The position numbers and the translations under genes are program-made. A stretch of DNA of 64,000 bases from Undaria pinnatifida. Its lineage: Eukaryota > Sar > Phaeophyceae > Laminariales > Alariaceae. The stretch is taken from assembly GCA_012845835.1 (NCBI GenBank), contig JABAKD010000025.1:24351923-24415922 (forward strand). Reading direction: 5' to 3'. Below the pieces are notes generated by a model. That model ran no database searches, was not told where the DNA came from, and was given only the letters and a program-made list of their open reading frames with translations. Of the stretch, positions 11,878-23,284 are shown piece after piece; position 1 is the first letter of the stretch; each line of letters starts with the position of its first letter.

Positions 11878-12300
11878 TTAGCCCCCCCGCCGGCCTCCCT
11901 TCCCCGGCACCCCCAACGTCGTCGACTGGCATTTCGCTTAGAATAAGCTCCTATTTACGTAGTATGCGACCTATATCCCCTTTCCCTACCCCCCTCCCCG
12001 TTCTTACCGGCCATACATTTACAGGACGTACATAACAAACTAGTGCATTTCACGGCCGTCAGATTCCGTCTCGCCAAAACCAGGTTGTAAGGTTTCCGCG
12101 CACTGATTGATTGGCATCACCCTGTTGATCCTGTAGTACAAACGATTTATAGGGGGTATCGCCGAACTATATCCTCAATGAGGACACACCCAGTTACACG
12201 CGCGATCGGATAGTCACACAGCTCGAAAAAGTTCGTTGCTACAGAATCTTCTATGCCGCAGCTGGAGTTATTTACTAATAAAATTGTTTTGGAAAGCTTC
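11878..12300 (+). repeat. Family A copy, old and diverged
   Basis: Family landmarks are all present but substituted: a cytosine-rich spacer near 11,880-12,000, 'ggtttccgcgcactgattga', 'caccctgttgatcctgtagt', 'atatcctcaatgaggacaca', 'cgcgcgatcgga' and a 3' end 'cgcagctggagttatttact'. It is the most diverged plus-strand copy and shows the family has been active over a long period. Confidence 0.65.
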
Positions 12301-12816
12301 GCATTTGAGGAAGATAGTTACGTCGCCCAAGAACTAAATTATAAAACAACTCGATTAGCTTGCCGTGAGCCTAGGCCTTTAGCGCATATATTTTGCTCGA
12401 CCTGAAAGTCAGTCGAGTGGCCTGGGATTGAATGTCGAATTTGTAATAATAATAATGTAAATCACAGAATAGGTGTTGTCTCCATTGACGGGCCTTGAGA
12501 GTCACAGTATATGTGATAAATACTACACCCGTATCATAGCACGTGCGTTTCCGGTTATTATCCTATGGGTAGAAATCCTGTCTGAGATATCTCGCTCCCA
12601 GCCGCCGGCGCATGCCGTGACGACGGTATCAAACCCTGTGCACCAGGTAGTTCTGACACGAGAGGCAAGGCCAAGAAGCGGTCGCTCTGACGTTTGTTGT
12701 CTGGGCTAGCAAGCCGTCCTATTACTAGGGTCATGCACGCGCATTTTTAGCTACCATATGTAATATCTGACCTCGCCTCTTTCTTCCTCTTCCCTGTATA
12801 CGTCGTTAATACCAGC

Positions 12817-13282
12817 ATGAGGTGTGACGTTTTCTGTGTCATGGCGATGAAACTGGCATTGCAATTTTCGTTGCTGCCAGGAGCAGAGCCAGGCGTGTGC
12901 CCACCTCGTACCGTTTCTATGAACGTGGCAACGACATCCGAGCTACAAACATTGATGACGACGATGAACTGCACTGGTGAAGGAGTATTTAACGTAACTT
13001 GGATCGGGCGTGTACCTCTCGTAGAGGCAATCGATTTACGCGACGGGAAGAATTTGACTGTCACTGGGTCAATTTCGGCGCTCGCCGACTTTTCAAGCGC
13101 TGTCATCGATGCCGGACGGGCGACGGGCATATTCACGGTGCATGATAGATCTGCACTTAGCCTCAACAGTTTGGTGCTCGAAGGAGGAGCTTCAACAAAT
13201 GGAGCTGCGGTCGACGCACGTTCGTCCAGTTCTGTGATTATCAACGACTGTGTCTTCACCAACAATATGGCTACCAATGGAG
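12817..13282 (+). CDS. Pmp-like parallel beta-helix repeat protein, N-terminal exon
   Basis: This exon encodes 155 residues plus one base. The start is the ATG at 12,817 (an alternative Met is at 12,841), followed by a short hydrophobic stretch that may be a weak signal sequence. Residues of about 60-110 carry the 'N-terminal cap' pattern (VTW-G...I-DLRDGKNLTVTGS, then a VIDAGR segment). After that come beta-helix turns ending in DCVFTNN-MATNGG. FTNN is the FxxN motif. The exon ends at GGA-G before gtgaga, so the intron is in phase 1 and splits the first Gly of the GGA[IV] motif completed by the next exon. Pmp-type repeats form right-handed beta-helices, usually secreted or surface exposed. 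Codon use and frame are intact. I infer an extracellular or cell-wall protein; its partners are unknown. Confidence 0.65.
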
Positions 13283-13392
13283 GTGAGACATTAAAGGAAC
13301 ACGACACATGACGGGGTCATCAATACAGTGGAAGCGCCACACTCGTGCCGGTATGTGCCATCTCGGGTGCACCCATCCATTTATCGGGGCAG

Positions 13393-13485
13393 AACGGGAC
13401 TATTGGGCACCGATGGGGGGGGTTATAGAGTAACAGCGGTGGCAAGCGATTTCACCGACAACAGTAGAGGAGAACAGCGTCGCAC
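13393..13485 (+). pseudogene. Relic beta-helix repeat exon
   Basis: In one frame this reads a GTDGGG turn, then VTAVASDFTDNSRG, including an FxxN motif (FTDN) spaced as in the intact exons. At the point where the others have GGA-G followed by GT, the sequence is 'ggagaacag', so the donor is missing. No clear acceptor is in the right phase. It is best read as a decayed repeat exon between the first and second intact ones; chance resemblance cannot be excluded. Confidence 0.3.
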
Positions 13486-13489
13486 TACT

Positions 13490-14920
13490 GAACCGGAGAT
13501 ATTGAGTGCTCCCCACTGTATTCGGAATGAACCTCGTATGCGATATCAAAATCGTCCGCAGCAAGATCTAAGTGATGTGATAGCCTGGACGGCTTTCGTG
13601 ACGTGCTCAAGCAAGAAAATAATATAGCTTTGTCACGTCCGCTGCGATAGGGGCAGATGGCGCCTTATGGTCCAAAACGTTGAGACTGACATGGTTCCTT
13701 CACCGAGGAGATTGTCACCATCGTCAAAATTCTGTTGATAATTCTTCTTGTGTAAAGCGATGGGAGTGTTCGTTGGGTTTTACTATGTGCGTGTACTTGT
13801 GACGGCCAGTGCTTGAGTCAGATTCTTAGAGCTCTTCTACTACATTGCCCAGGAAAAAACGATGTGCAACCCCAATTACTGCAGCATGCATCTTGGTGTC
13901 GGCATCGACCCTAAAGGGGCAGTAATAGACTTTGGTTATTGACTTCCCCTTGCGATACCCTGCACAAGGAGCAATTGTGAGGAACACCTCACGAACAAGC
14001 TCGAGGATTGTAAACAAAGCGTTTAACAGGCTCATAAACCGGGCCTATATCACTATCTGTATCACAGAAAACGAGTGGCCGAAGTGTTATCCCTACGGGC
14101 TTAAACGTACAAAACCTCAATCATAAAATGGCAAAACCGTAGGTGTGTCGCAAAGGGTCCCAAACGGCACGTCGACATACAAAACATAGTCGTAATGCAT
14201 GCCAGTGAAAACATCCGCACCCGCCACGCTTCGACCTCTGTCCCAGCGTATTGCCAAGTATATGAAATTTTCATCATATCGCTGCTCGTGTTGGAATGGG
14301 CTCGAAATATATACTACGTACCAAGAATTTATATGCAATATATGTATAACTCTTCGCTATTCCCTTTCCACAGTGCTCAGAGCCACAATTTACCATATAA
14401 ATATATATATATGTTGGTGTCGATGGATAGAAATTCGAAGCGGGGCGAGATGCTGCTTCAATGGGTGGCGGATGGTTTCGACGAGTAGATGATGGAGCCG
14501 AGTTGTTAATGTGGAAATGGCATGAGACGGAGAGACGCAGAGCTGAAAAGCGACCCGCAAAAGCCGCGGCAGCGCCATCCACCGTCGGCATCTCCAAGTG
14601 GCCGGGGGCGGGGGGGGGGGGGGGGAACAGGTGGAGACGGGGGAGGGGAGGAGGGGAGGAGGTGGAAAGGGGGGAAAGGAGGGATGGTTGGAGAGGGAGA
14701 GTGGCGAATAAGGGGAGGGTGGGCATCCTGCCCAAGCGACCGACGTCTGGGTCTGGCGATCGTCGTCTTGATATTTGTGGGTCTTCCAATGGCCGTCGCA
14801 AGTTAGCACATGGCCACCCTGACCACTTCGACTTGTTGCGCTCTCTTCCCAGTGCCATTGATGATGCACTTGATACCTGTTATGAGTCCAATGCCGTATT
14901 TTGTCAGTTGCAAGGATCTG
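13490..14920. other. Intronic; G-rich tract, no gene recognised
   Basis: Between beta-helix exons. A guanine-rich stretch at about 14,600-14,700 (a run of some 18 G) gives long Gly/Arg frames on one strand and Pro/Ser frames on the other, both compositional artefacts. Confidence 0.4.
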
Positions 14921-14929
14921 CTAGTATGG

Positions 14930-15410
14930 CGTTTTTTCTTTTCCTTCCCTTGTTTCCTCTTGTTGTCTTGCTTTTCTTGCTTTTCTTGTATTTCTTTTTC
15001 TTTTGTTTCCTTTCTCGTGTTATATTTCCGTTGTTTCGTTCTGCCAGTTGATTCGCGTCTGACGTGCGTATGCGTAGTAATAGGTACTACGTGTAGTATG
15101 TATGTGGTTGTCTTTCTTAGGTGGCAAGCGGTATGGTCGGTTTTACCAGGCGCGAGTAGTGAGACGTATGCACCATGATGGACATCAAACATCGTAGGCT
15201 GACTCCCAATTTCACTTTTGATATGCTTCAGGCAAAGGCGTGAGTTGCGTCAGCTGTGATATATACGTGTACAACATATGGTTCGTTTGTGTTTTTTCCC
15301 TGGGGTATTCCTCAGCTACAGAGTCACTGCAGCCTGTCCTGTAACCACGGACTTGATAATGCGGGTTAATGTGAGAACAGAAAACAACAATATATCTCAA
15401 CACAGAACAA
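14930..15410 (+). repeat. Family R copy 1 (dispersed repeat with 3' simple-repeat tail)
   Basis: It matches 37,995-38,440 over about 450 bp: 'gtgcgtatgcgt', 'ggtggcaagcggtat', 'ccaggcgcgagta', 'gagacgtatgcacc', 'cctgtcctg', 'ccacggacttgat'. It ends 'gttaatgtgagaac' and then an A/C-rich tail. The 5' part is T-rich. A fixed 3' end with a simple-sequence tail suggests a non-LTR-type retroposon. Confidence 0.6.
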
Positions 15411-15466
15411 AACATCTTGTCGCTCTGGATGTTATGCTCTACACGTTTCTTCGCTGATACTGTCAG

Positions 15467-15547
15467 GTGCTATATATGCCGAGTCGTCCGAGGTAAACAT
15501 CCGCGGCGATACCATCTTTGCCAACAACAAGGCAGAAGAAGACGGGG
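15467..15547 (+). CDS. Beta-helix repeat exon, 27 codons
   Basis: The acceptor is 'actgtcag' and the donor is 'g|gtgagg'. The exon is 81 nt and enters and leaves in phase 1. Joined to the upstream exon it completes GGA-IYA, then gives SSEVNIRGDTIFANN-KAEEDGG. FANN is the FxxN motif, so the exon holds exactly one Pmp repeat. Its ends are cleanly defined by splice consensus on both sides. It lies 2.2 kb after the N-terminal exon, the intron holding a family R copy. The next recognisable exon is a relic at 57.7 kb. Confidence 0.65.
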
Positions 15548-15559
15548 GTGAGGTGGTCT

Positions 15560-16685
15560 GTTGCACGTGCGACATGATCCTAATTGTGCCTATTTAACCC
15601 GTTCCGGTCGCATGCGTTGTGACAACAAAACGAAATGTACGGGCGCATCACACGTCTGTTACGCCGGTACAAATTTATATTTTTTCATGCTTACAAAAAC
15701 TAAAAAAGTTGAATGGGTTGGTTTTTGCGTTCCTTCTGGATTCTCCTTACCATATGGACCTCGATAATGGGAAGCAGAGCACCAAGTATCGCCGTGCTCC
15801 GCGCGTTTGCCCAGCCCAGTTCATAGTCATTCGGACGGATCCGTAAACCGGGCAGTCTCAGAATACTTCGTGCGGACGATGCTGTAGTCGTCAAAGCTAG
15901 TACGCTCTCTGACTTCTGACGGGGTTTAAAAATGATGCGAAGCGCCGGCCCAAACGCACTTTACTGGTGAACGAAAACGTTGCGACACGAAGCAACCTTC
16001 AGACAGCAAATTGATTCGAATGTATGTACCGCGTTTATGCGCATCGAAACCACGGTTTATTTTCCTCCACGAGGTTCCCGGGACATCTTTTTGGGCGCCC
16101 TCCACTGTCTATCCGAGGTATTTTATCCTTCACGTTGGATACGCTGGTTGTACCAAGTGTAACATCCAAAGTCGCCACCCTTGCTTTGTATATAGAGCAC
16201 ATGTATAGGTTATTTCGATTTTTCTTGCAGTTGTCGACGTCTGTAAGAGGACGTATGTTACGGCTAAGGCGAGTATGGGTTTTGTGTAGCTCGTCTCCTG
16301 AGTTGCCCTACCAGCCCACCCCACACAAGATTTGAGCAACATTGAATGCCAACGCCGACGAACAATCTCATGGGCCATTAATATACAGGACTAATGACAA
16401 GAATGCAAAAGCCTATCAACAATTTCATATTTAAATTGAGGTGTTGAGTGTCGTACCTAATCCGAACTCACCGAAGCCCGTCGAGCTCTATTGCAGCGAC
16501 AATTTCTATTATCAGACGCCCACCAGGCCTTGATACTCAGAGAATATATATTCGTACACCCCAGTCTGTATCAATGGTCGAACCAATTGTTATTGATAGT
16601 TTTTCACGGAATTCCACTATTGAACCCATAGTCTATTGTCATTTACTACCCCTGTCCATTTTCCAGCGAATAGTCTAATTGCAGC
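15560..16685. other. No gene recognised
   Basis: Mixed-composition sequence with short frames only; nothing matches other parts of the window. Confidence 0.4.
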
Positions 16686-16689
16686 ACAT

Positions 16690-17000
16690 TTTCGATGATA
16701 TCTTTCCAGGCAATTCCGTTTAGTAGACAACTATGCAAAAATCAATTCCATTCCGTGCAATTCAACGTAATGGACAAGTTTGCAACGCAATTTTTAAGGC
16801 AATTCCATTTAATAGACAAGTTGGTAAATCCATTTTTCGTGCAATTTCAGTTAGTAGACAGCTCTGCAAAGCAATTACCCAGGCGATTCCATTTTATGCA
16901 CGAGATTGTAAATCAATTATCCAGCCAATTCCATGTTATTGAAAACTCTGTAAATCAGTTTTGCAAGCCATTCCAAAAAATAAACAGCATCTCAAATATA
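16690..17000 (+). repeat. ~42-bp satellite block 1, plus orientation
   Basis: Units read like 'aattccatttaatagacaa' followed by 'g.ttgtaaatc' and a variable 'cca..gc', repeating about every 42 bp (for example 16,799-16,840). Seven diverged units are visible. Confidence 0.6.
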
Positions 17001-17008
17001 AGAGTCGT

Positions 17009-17241
17009 CCCACGGTAGAGGTTGCAACTTCTGCGACAAAACGTCCCTGGGCGATTGAGTTCCTCATGTGAGGAACTGCCAGTCAATGAAGAAATGTGAC
17101 AAGTACATTTTTTTTTTGGACTAAGGCATAGAAGCTTGGTCCGGTTGTGCGAACGAATGCCTTCGAAGTCTTTTTTGCGGTGAGATATTGAGTTCCTCAT
17201 GTGAGGAACTCAGGGACTTTCTGCTGCAACCCTATCGTGGG
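17009..17241. mobile_element. Small inverted-repeat element with nested palindromes
   Basis: Left end CCCACGGTAGAGGTTGCA and right end TGCAACCCTATCGTGGG are inverted and imperfect. Each arm also carries the palindrome GAGTTCCTCATGTGAGGAAC (at about 17,057 and 17,190). Arm homology continues through 'cgtccctgg' and 'cagggac'. At 233 bp with no ORF it looks like a MITE. No target duplication is evident. Confidence 0.5.
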
Positions 17242-17929
17242 ATGGCTCATAATGTGGTCACAATACGTTGACAAATAAAGTAAGACTTGTTCCGGGTGTG
17301 TGTGATGTTTTTCTACTATTTCTATAGGTCTATGTATGAGCTTATTTATTCAAAAAGTTATGTGTAGCAGCTGTATTATTAGTAGACTTACATGGTGCCT
17401 AGTATGTCACCAAGGATTTTTGTGGAATTGGGGAGCACAGAGTAGACAGTCATATTCATTGCAACAACAGGTGGGAATACAAATGGTTAGTAGGCAGCTT
17501 CGTACTCGTAGGCTAGTCTAATATGGCCCAGGGTTTTATATGTTTTTACCCTGGAGACCGGGACTAGCACAACGGGTACATATTTCAAGCTGTTTCTGCA
17601 TTTGACACCTTTCACAGTAGAAATCGTAATGGATAATTCTACCTCCGATAGACCCCCCGAGAGATTGAAATTGAATTACTTGGACACTTGATTAGTAGCA
17701 GAGTGTCGCAATTCGAATTGCTAAGACAAGACACGTTGTAGTCCCGCCTAATAACTGGAATTGTATGGGCAATTCAATTAGGGATTTGTCAGTTTACTGG
17801 AATTGTCTCCTGCAACTTATTATGTACAACATACTATAATACTCGACTACTTCTACAATAGGAGGATCGTGACTTACGCACTATGGATTGATGCTTTTTT
17901 TGGTGTACCGTTTGTACGCCCATATGATA

Positions 17930-18370
17930 AAATTGGTTCGCACCCTAGGCTCATGATTTGATATAAAATCTTTTGTTTTGTTTCAGGATTTTGTTTGTGA
18001 TTTTAGCTAATTAATACGAATTATGCTGTCAACAGGTTTATCTCCTGACCTTGAAGTGTAATTGATTAAACAATTTGTTTGTGGTCTGGCATATTAAGAG
18101 GAATGGTTTTACACCCAATGAGTTGATGCTCTGATTTTCCAGTTGAAATTGATTCAAGTTTTTGTTTCTTGTCTTCTTGTCTATTGATAAGAATGGTTCG
18201 GGCAATAGTTTCTACTCCGATATTCCAATTGTAACTGTTCAAAATGTTTGTTTCTTGTTTCGTCTTTTAATGGCAATGGTCCACACAATAGGTTCATGCT
18301 GTGATCTCCCAATTAAAATTGTTTCAATGTTTTGTTTCCGTCTTGCCTATTAATAGGAATTATCCGGTTG
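17930..18370 (-). repeat. ~42-bp satellite block 2, minus orientation
   Basis: Reverse-complement words of the same satellite ('ttgtctattgataagaatgg', 'ttgcctattaataggaatta', 'atattaagaggaatggtt') recur at spacings near 85-90 bp, about two units, mixed with T-rich 'ttgtttcttgt' segments. Confidence 0.5.
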
Positions 18371-18419
18371 ATAGGTTTCAGACCTGGCCACGCAAATAAA
18401 TCGTTGTGCCCTATTGTAA

Positions 18420-18925
18420 ATTAACGTCTCTCCTGGCCTTCTAAAATCAATTGCAGCCGTAATACCGATTAATTTGCAGCACCTAAACACACTTCTAGCC
18501 TCTATTCCGATTGATAGACAATACCTGAAATCATTTTCAGCCGAACTACCGATAAAAAGACCGCATCCCAGGTGCACTTGCCCTCAATATGCAGCACTCA
18601 TAAACAATATTGGCCGTAATTCCTGTAAGTAGACAGCAGCCCAAATCGATTGTGGGCGGTACTTCCGACAAGTAGACATCACCCGAAATCAGTTTTGTTG
18701 GCAACCCCGACTAATATACACCAGCAGCTCAGCCCTAATCGATTGTAGCCGCAAATCCACTTAATAGGCAGCACCTCAAATTAACTGTGGCCGCCATTCC
18801 AAAAAGTACACAAGCAGCCAAAATGTATTGTGGCCGCTATTCCAATTAATAGAAAGCATCGGAAACCAATCGTGGCGCCAATTCCTATCAATAGACAGTA
18901 TTGCAAATAAATGGTGGTTGCAATA
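18420..18925 (+). repeat. ~42-bp satellite block 3, plus orientation
   Basis: Eleven or so units such as 'attccaattaatagaaagca' followed by 'tcggaaaccaatcgtggcgc', in 42-43 bp register (18,780-18,915 is the clearest). The last units are included in the 771-bp duplication downstream. Confidence 0.65.
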
Positions 18926-20246
18926 GATTTTAATATTAGGAACTGTCCAAGGTGTGATAGGTATACAACGAATAATGCCGCAAAAAAATACCGCGATACT
19001 TTCTACGGAAATGAGTTAAAGAGCTCTGTCCCTCAGAAAACCACCACGAGCCAACAGGTGCTGCAAGTATCGCAGCACGCGTCATATATATATAAAGCCC
19101 ACAAAAAAATGTATAGTTTCCACGCACATTTTGAGCTGCCCCACACGCCCCCCCCCCGCCCCAACCCCCCCCCCCCCCAATAATAAACTGGTGCCAAAAC
19201 TGTCGGATTTATCCCCTTGAAAGGATTATAACTTACATACACAAATTGCCCCCCCCTTTCCCCTCGCCCCCCCCCCTCCAAACCCGCTCGCTTATGATCA
19301 AAACCTGGCCCCCACGTCCTTCAAAACTCCGCCCCCCCCGCCCTCACCGGTTATTCGACTTACAAGATTCACTTGATAAAAGGATACATTTCCCTCCACA
19401 GCTGTCAGATTTTGTCCCCCTCGGAAACGGGTTTTATAGTTTCCTCGCACAAACTGACTAAAATCACCCTGTTGACCCCGACTAATATACACCAGCAGCT
19501 CAGCCCTAATCGATTGTAGCCGCAAATCCACTTAATAGGCAGCACCTCAAATTAACTGTGGCCGCCATTCCAAAAAGTACACAAGCAGCCAAAATGTATT
19601 GTGGCCGCTATTCCAATTAATAGAAAGCATCGGAAACCAATCGTGGCGCCAATTCCTATCAATAGACAGTATTGCAAATAAATGGTGGTTGCAATAAATT
19701 ATAATAAGAGGAACTGTCCAGGGTGTGATAGGTATACAACGAATAATGCCGCAAAAAAATACCGCGATACTTTCTACGGAAATGAGTTAAAGAGCTCTGT
19801 CCCTCAGAAAACCACCACGAGCCAACAGGTGCTGCAAGTATCGCAGCACGCGTCATATAAATATAAAGCCCACAAAAAAATGTATAGTTTCCACGCACAT
19901 TTTGAGCTGCCCCACACGCCCCCCCCCCGCCCCGACCCCCCCCTCCCCAATAATAAACTGGTGCCAAAACCGTCGGATTTATCCCCTTGAAAGGATTATA
20001 ACTTACATACACAAATTGCCCCCCCTTTCCCTTCGCCCCCCCCCCTCCAAACCCGCTCGCTTATGATCAAAACCTGGCCCCCACGTCATTCAAAACTCCG
20101 CCCCCCCCGCCCTCACCGGTTATTCGACTTACAAGATTCACTTGATAAAAGGATACATTTCCCTCCACAGCTGTCAGATTTTGTCCCCCTCGGAAACGGG
20201 TTTTATAGTTTCCTCGCACAAACTGACTAAAATCACCCTGTTGACC
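18705..20246 (+). repeat. 771-bp tandem duplication (two copies)
   Basis: Copy 1 is about 18,705-19,475 and copy 2 about 19,476-20,246. Each holds the end of satellite block 3, a 'gaactgtcca' segment with an ORF-like stretch, and the C-rich part of a family A copy. The junction lies at 'gttgaccccgactaa', where copy 1 meets the start of copy 2 at a short shared gaccc-ga, consistent with microhomology. The copies differ by few substitutions, so the event is recent relative to other repeats here. Confidence 0.8.
19100..19474 (+). repeat. Family A copy (5' part), inside duplication copy 1
   Basis: It carries the cytosine-run modules and 'gtcagattttgtccccctcg', but is cut at 'caccctgttgacccc' by the duplication junction, so it lacks the family 3' end. 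Confidence 0.7.
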
Positions 20247-20410
20247 CTGATAGCTACACTGTAGTTGTTAGGGGAGTCGCCGACCTATATCCTTAATGAG
20301 GGCACTCAACTCGTAATGCGCGCGATCGGAGTATTACACACAGCTTGCAAAGATGAGTTTCGACGAAATGTTCGATCTCACAGCTGGTGTGTATTTTCAT
20401 TTTTCATATA
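19870..20410 (+). repeat. Family A copy with intact 3' end
   Basis: The second duplicate continues past the breakpoint into 'gatagctacactgtagttgt', 'gcgcgcgatcggagtattac' and the common 3' terminus at about 20,400, followed by TA-rich sequence. Confidence 0.7.
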
Positions 20411-20503
20411 CATATACTAGTATATGTTATAAGACTCAGTGTGGATATGTTGTTGGTTAACCTTTGGGAAGTTGTCAAACCGACAAATACCCTACTAATA
20501 CAT

Positions 20504-20570
20504 TAGAAAATATAGTCGCCGACAGACCATTGGTTTTTGGGTCGTGGGTTCAAATCCCACCATCTACAAT
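20504..20570 (+). other. tRNA-like 3' half (T-arm and acceptor-like end)
   Basis: GTGGG-TTCAAAT-CCCAC at 20,544-20,560 is a perfect T-arm hairpin including the GGTTCAAATCC B-box word, followed by 'catctaca'. I cannot find a pairing 5' acceptor strand, D-arm or a valid anticodon arm upstream. It is therefore a fragment or tRNA-derived piece, not a functional tRNA gene. Confidence 0.4.
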
Positions 20571-20572
20571 AG

Positions 20573-20965
20573 TAAAATAATTGAAATATACTCCAGCTGT
20601 GAGATCGAAGATTTTGTCGAAACTCATCTGCGCAAGCTGTGTGTGATACTCGGATCACGCGCATCGCGGGTTGTGTGTCGTCATTAAGGATATATGTCGG
20701 CCACTCCCCTCGCAACTACAGAGTAGCTATCAGGGTCAACAGGGTGATGTTAGTCAGTCTGTGCGCGGAAACTATAAACCCCGTTTTGGAGGGGGACAAA
20801 ATCTGACATCTGTGGAAGTAAATGCATCAGTTTATCAAGTGAATCTGTAAGCCGATAACCGATGAGGGGAGGGCGGAGTTTTTAAGGACGCGGGGGCCTG
20901 GGTTTGATGCGGAAGGAACGGGGGGGCAGGGGGGGGCGGGCGGCCGGGACGGGCGGGGCAGCTCA
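20573..20965 (-). repeat. Family A copy, reverse orientation
   Basis: It starts with the reverse-complemented 3' end 'atactccagctgtgagatcg', then 'gtcaacagggtgatgttagt' and 'gagggggacaaaatctgaca', and ends in guanine-rich modules near 20,920-20,960. Confidence 0.7.
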
Positions 20966-21149
20966 ATACTATACCGTTTCAGACTTTCCCCATGTCGAAC
21001 TTCAAAAAATAACCCTCCCCGGTATCCCAGGAAATAATATCGCTTGGATATTGACAGGTCCGCCCGTGTATCCGGTTGTCCTGGTATTCCGCCGTTTCAT
21101 GGGGGGAGAGTGTAATAATGCACAAGTTTAGGCAAACTATTGGATAACC

Positions 21150-22135
21150 TTTTCTAAGTGGTCAAACGGATTAATACTCCACTAATACCTTTACATGTAT
21201 CAAAAAACGACGAGCTCAGTGTTTAGAACTTGGTTTTAGCATGCCGTACGAATAGTCTATCGATTCATACATTCACAAACAGTAAAAACGCACGACCGGA
21301 GTACCACACAAGTTGCAAAGATGCGTATATAGTCATGAATCGATGTAGAGAAACTCACAGGTGACGTGTTTGGAACCTTTTCTTAATTGTTGTATCAAGC
21401 AGCGCTCGTAGTGTGTAACCCCATCACTGATGTACTGTCTCCTTGTACCGTAGCACCACATCACTATGTTGAAGCAGTACGAACTGTTTAACGTTTGTGT
21501 TTCACCACCCTAGACTAATATCATGACAATTGTCCAGGGTGTGATAAATAAGTATACGACGAATAAGGCCGCAAAAACATAACGCCATACTTGGTACGAA
21601 AAATGTTTTAAGGAGCTCCGTTCTTCATAAAAAAAAATTGGGGCCAACAAGTGCTACAGTATACCAGCACACGTCATATATATTTTCTAAAACTTGAAAA
21701 ACGTCGGCTGTGATTACAACTGATTGAATGGCTGAAAGTCAACTTTACATCATGCGTGGTACACATTAGATATGTATTTCGTTCATGATATGCATGGTTG
21801 TGAATTGAACCTGGTTGCTAATGCACAGCTTCAGAAAAACCCACGAGCTCGGTGTTTAGACTATGTTTTGAGCGTGCCGTACAAACAGTATATCAAGGAG
21901 ATCCATCGTTTTTCAATGAGCAAAAACGCACCACCGGAGTACCACGCAAATTGCAAAGATGAAAGTGTCGACGCTCAAATCGATCTACAGAAACGCACAG
22001 GTGACGTTTTTCGAACCTCTTCTCAGGAATTGTATCAAGCAGCGCTTGTAGCGTGTAACCCCATCAATGATGTACCGTCTCCGTGTACCGTAACACAGCA
22101 TAACTAATATCTTGAAACAGTACGAATTGTTAAAC
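21150..22135 (+). repeat. Direct repeats around 21.2-21.5 and 21.8-22.1 kb
   Basis: Two blocks of about 310 bp (21,190-21,505 and 21,835-22,135) share 'gagctc.gtgtttaga', 'gcatgccgtac', 'ccggagtaccac', 'cacaggtgacgt', 'tgtatcaagcagcgct' and 'gtgtaaccccatca'. Between them, 21,525-21,690 is a diverged third copy of the 'gaactgtccaaggtgtgata' segment of the 771-bp duplication. No conserved reading frame is apparent. Confidence 0.6.
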
Positions 22136-23280
22136 GTTTAAACTCCACCACCCTCCGTATATTCTTGAAGATATATAAGTTGAAAATGGTAAGAAATAAA
22201 TGTTACCGCCTTTCTAACTTAATACGGACACCTTGAAAATGTATAATCAAACCATGTAGTATGTCGTGTGCATTACTATCCCTCAGCCAATCAATTAAAC
22301 AGCTGGAGCGCGATTGGGCGAGCAGAGGGGGGGCGTGGGGAGGATGGAGCATCATTGACATAAACCAACGCACCTGCATAAAAGGCGTTGCCCTGTTATC
22401 AATGTGATTTATGCGACCCCTGAGCCACGAACATATGCCGAGTCGTTGAACCCGTTGAGGGAATCATTAGCTCCACCGAATCTCCGCAGATGTTACGTTT
22501 ACTCGAACCAGACACCGGGCATCATCAGACTTGAAAGTAAGCAAAAACAAACGTTTACCCTGCTTGTTTCACAGTCTTTATAAAGGTTATCAAACCCGAT
22601 ACTTAACCATCTAAAACATTCTTATTGAACCAAACCTCACGCGTCTAATTTATACTATTAAGTACGAATGTCGACGATGCCAAAATTTGTGGTAGTCCGA
22701 GTGGGAAATGCGTGGTTGGTTAGTTTCGGAAGCGTATCCCTCATGGGTGCCGGTGTCTTTGGGAGGTCTCTCCTCATGGCTTGCTGGCTAGGCTCAAATC
22801 TTCTGCATTATTTCCCCAAAGAGGGTACTAAAAGACAGACATAGCAGGGCTAGGCACGGTAGTGCAGGGTAGTGCAGGGTAGTGCAGGATAGGGGCGTCC
22901 TGCTTGATTCATCATCGACAACATTATCGCCCATCTATGGTGGCCTTGACGTGAGTGTGACATCTAATGTCACGTGCTTTCACCTCAACCATTACATGGT
23001 TTCACGTCAAGTCTATAACCTATCCTTCTACGGAGGCCACCATATTACACTACCAAATCTATGCTGGTATTTTTTAAACGTCTCTCCAGCAATCAACATT
23101 GAGTTTTCCCGACTAAGCGGCTATGAACTGCAAAAGGAACAGGACAACCCAATTTTTGTGCACAGTAGTCCCTACTATCCCAGAATCCCCTCGATTTCAT
23201 GCTCATGACCTCAACAAAACGGAAATCAACGGAACAACCAACGCTTGTACACATATAGGTCTACATATATATATTCTTTG
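22136..23280. other. No gene recognised; short 12-bp repeat
   Basis: It contains 'gtagtgcaggg' repeated about three times at 22,858-22,895. The plus frame at 22,882-23,208 (108 codons) has no recognisable motif and I do not call it. Confidence 0.35.
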
Positions 23281-23284
23281 TTTC

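Noticed and set aside
14461-15051. 196-codon plus frame and overlapping minus frames of 159-194 codons
   Set aside because: The open frames come from a G-rich tract (Gly/Arg or Pro/Ser) and a T-rich tract (Phe/Leu), not from coding selection.
20504-20570. Functional tRNA gene
   Set aside because: Only the T-arm folds; acceptor, D and anticodon arms cannot be formed with upstream sequence.
22882-23208. 108-codon plus frame with GG-containing turns, considered as another beta-helix exon
   Set aside because: No FxxN or GGA[ILV] spacing and no phase-1 splice borders.
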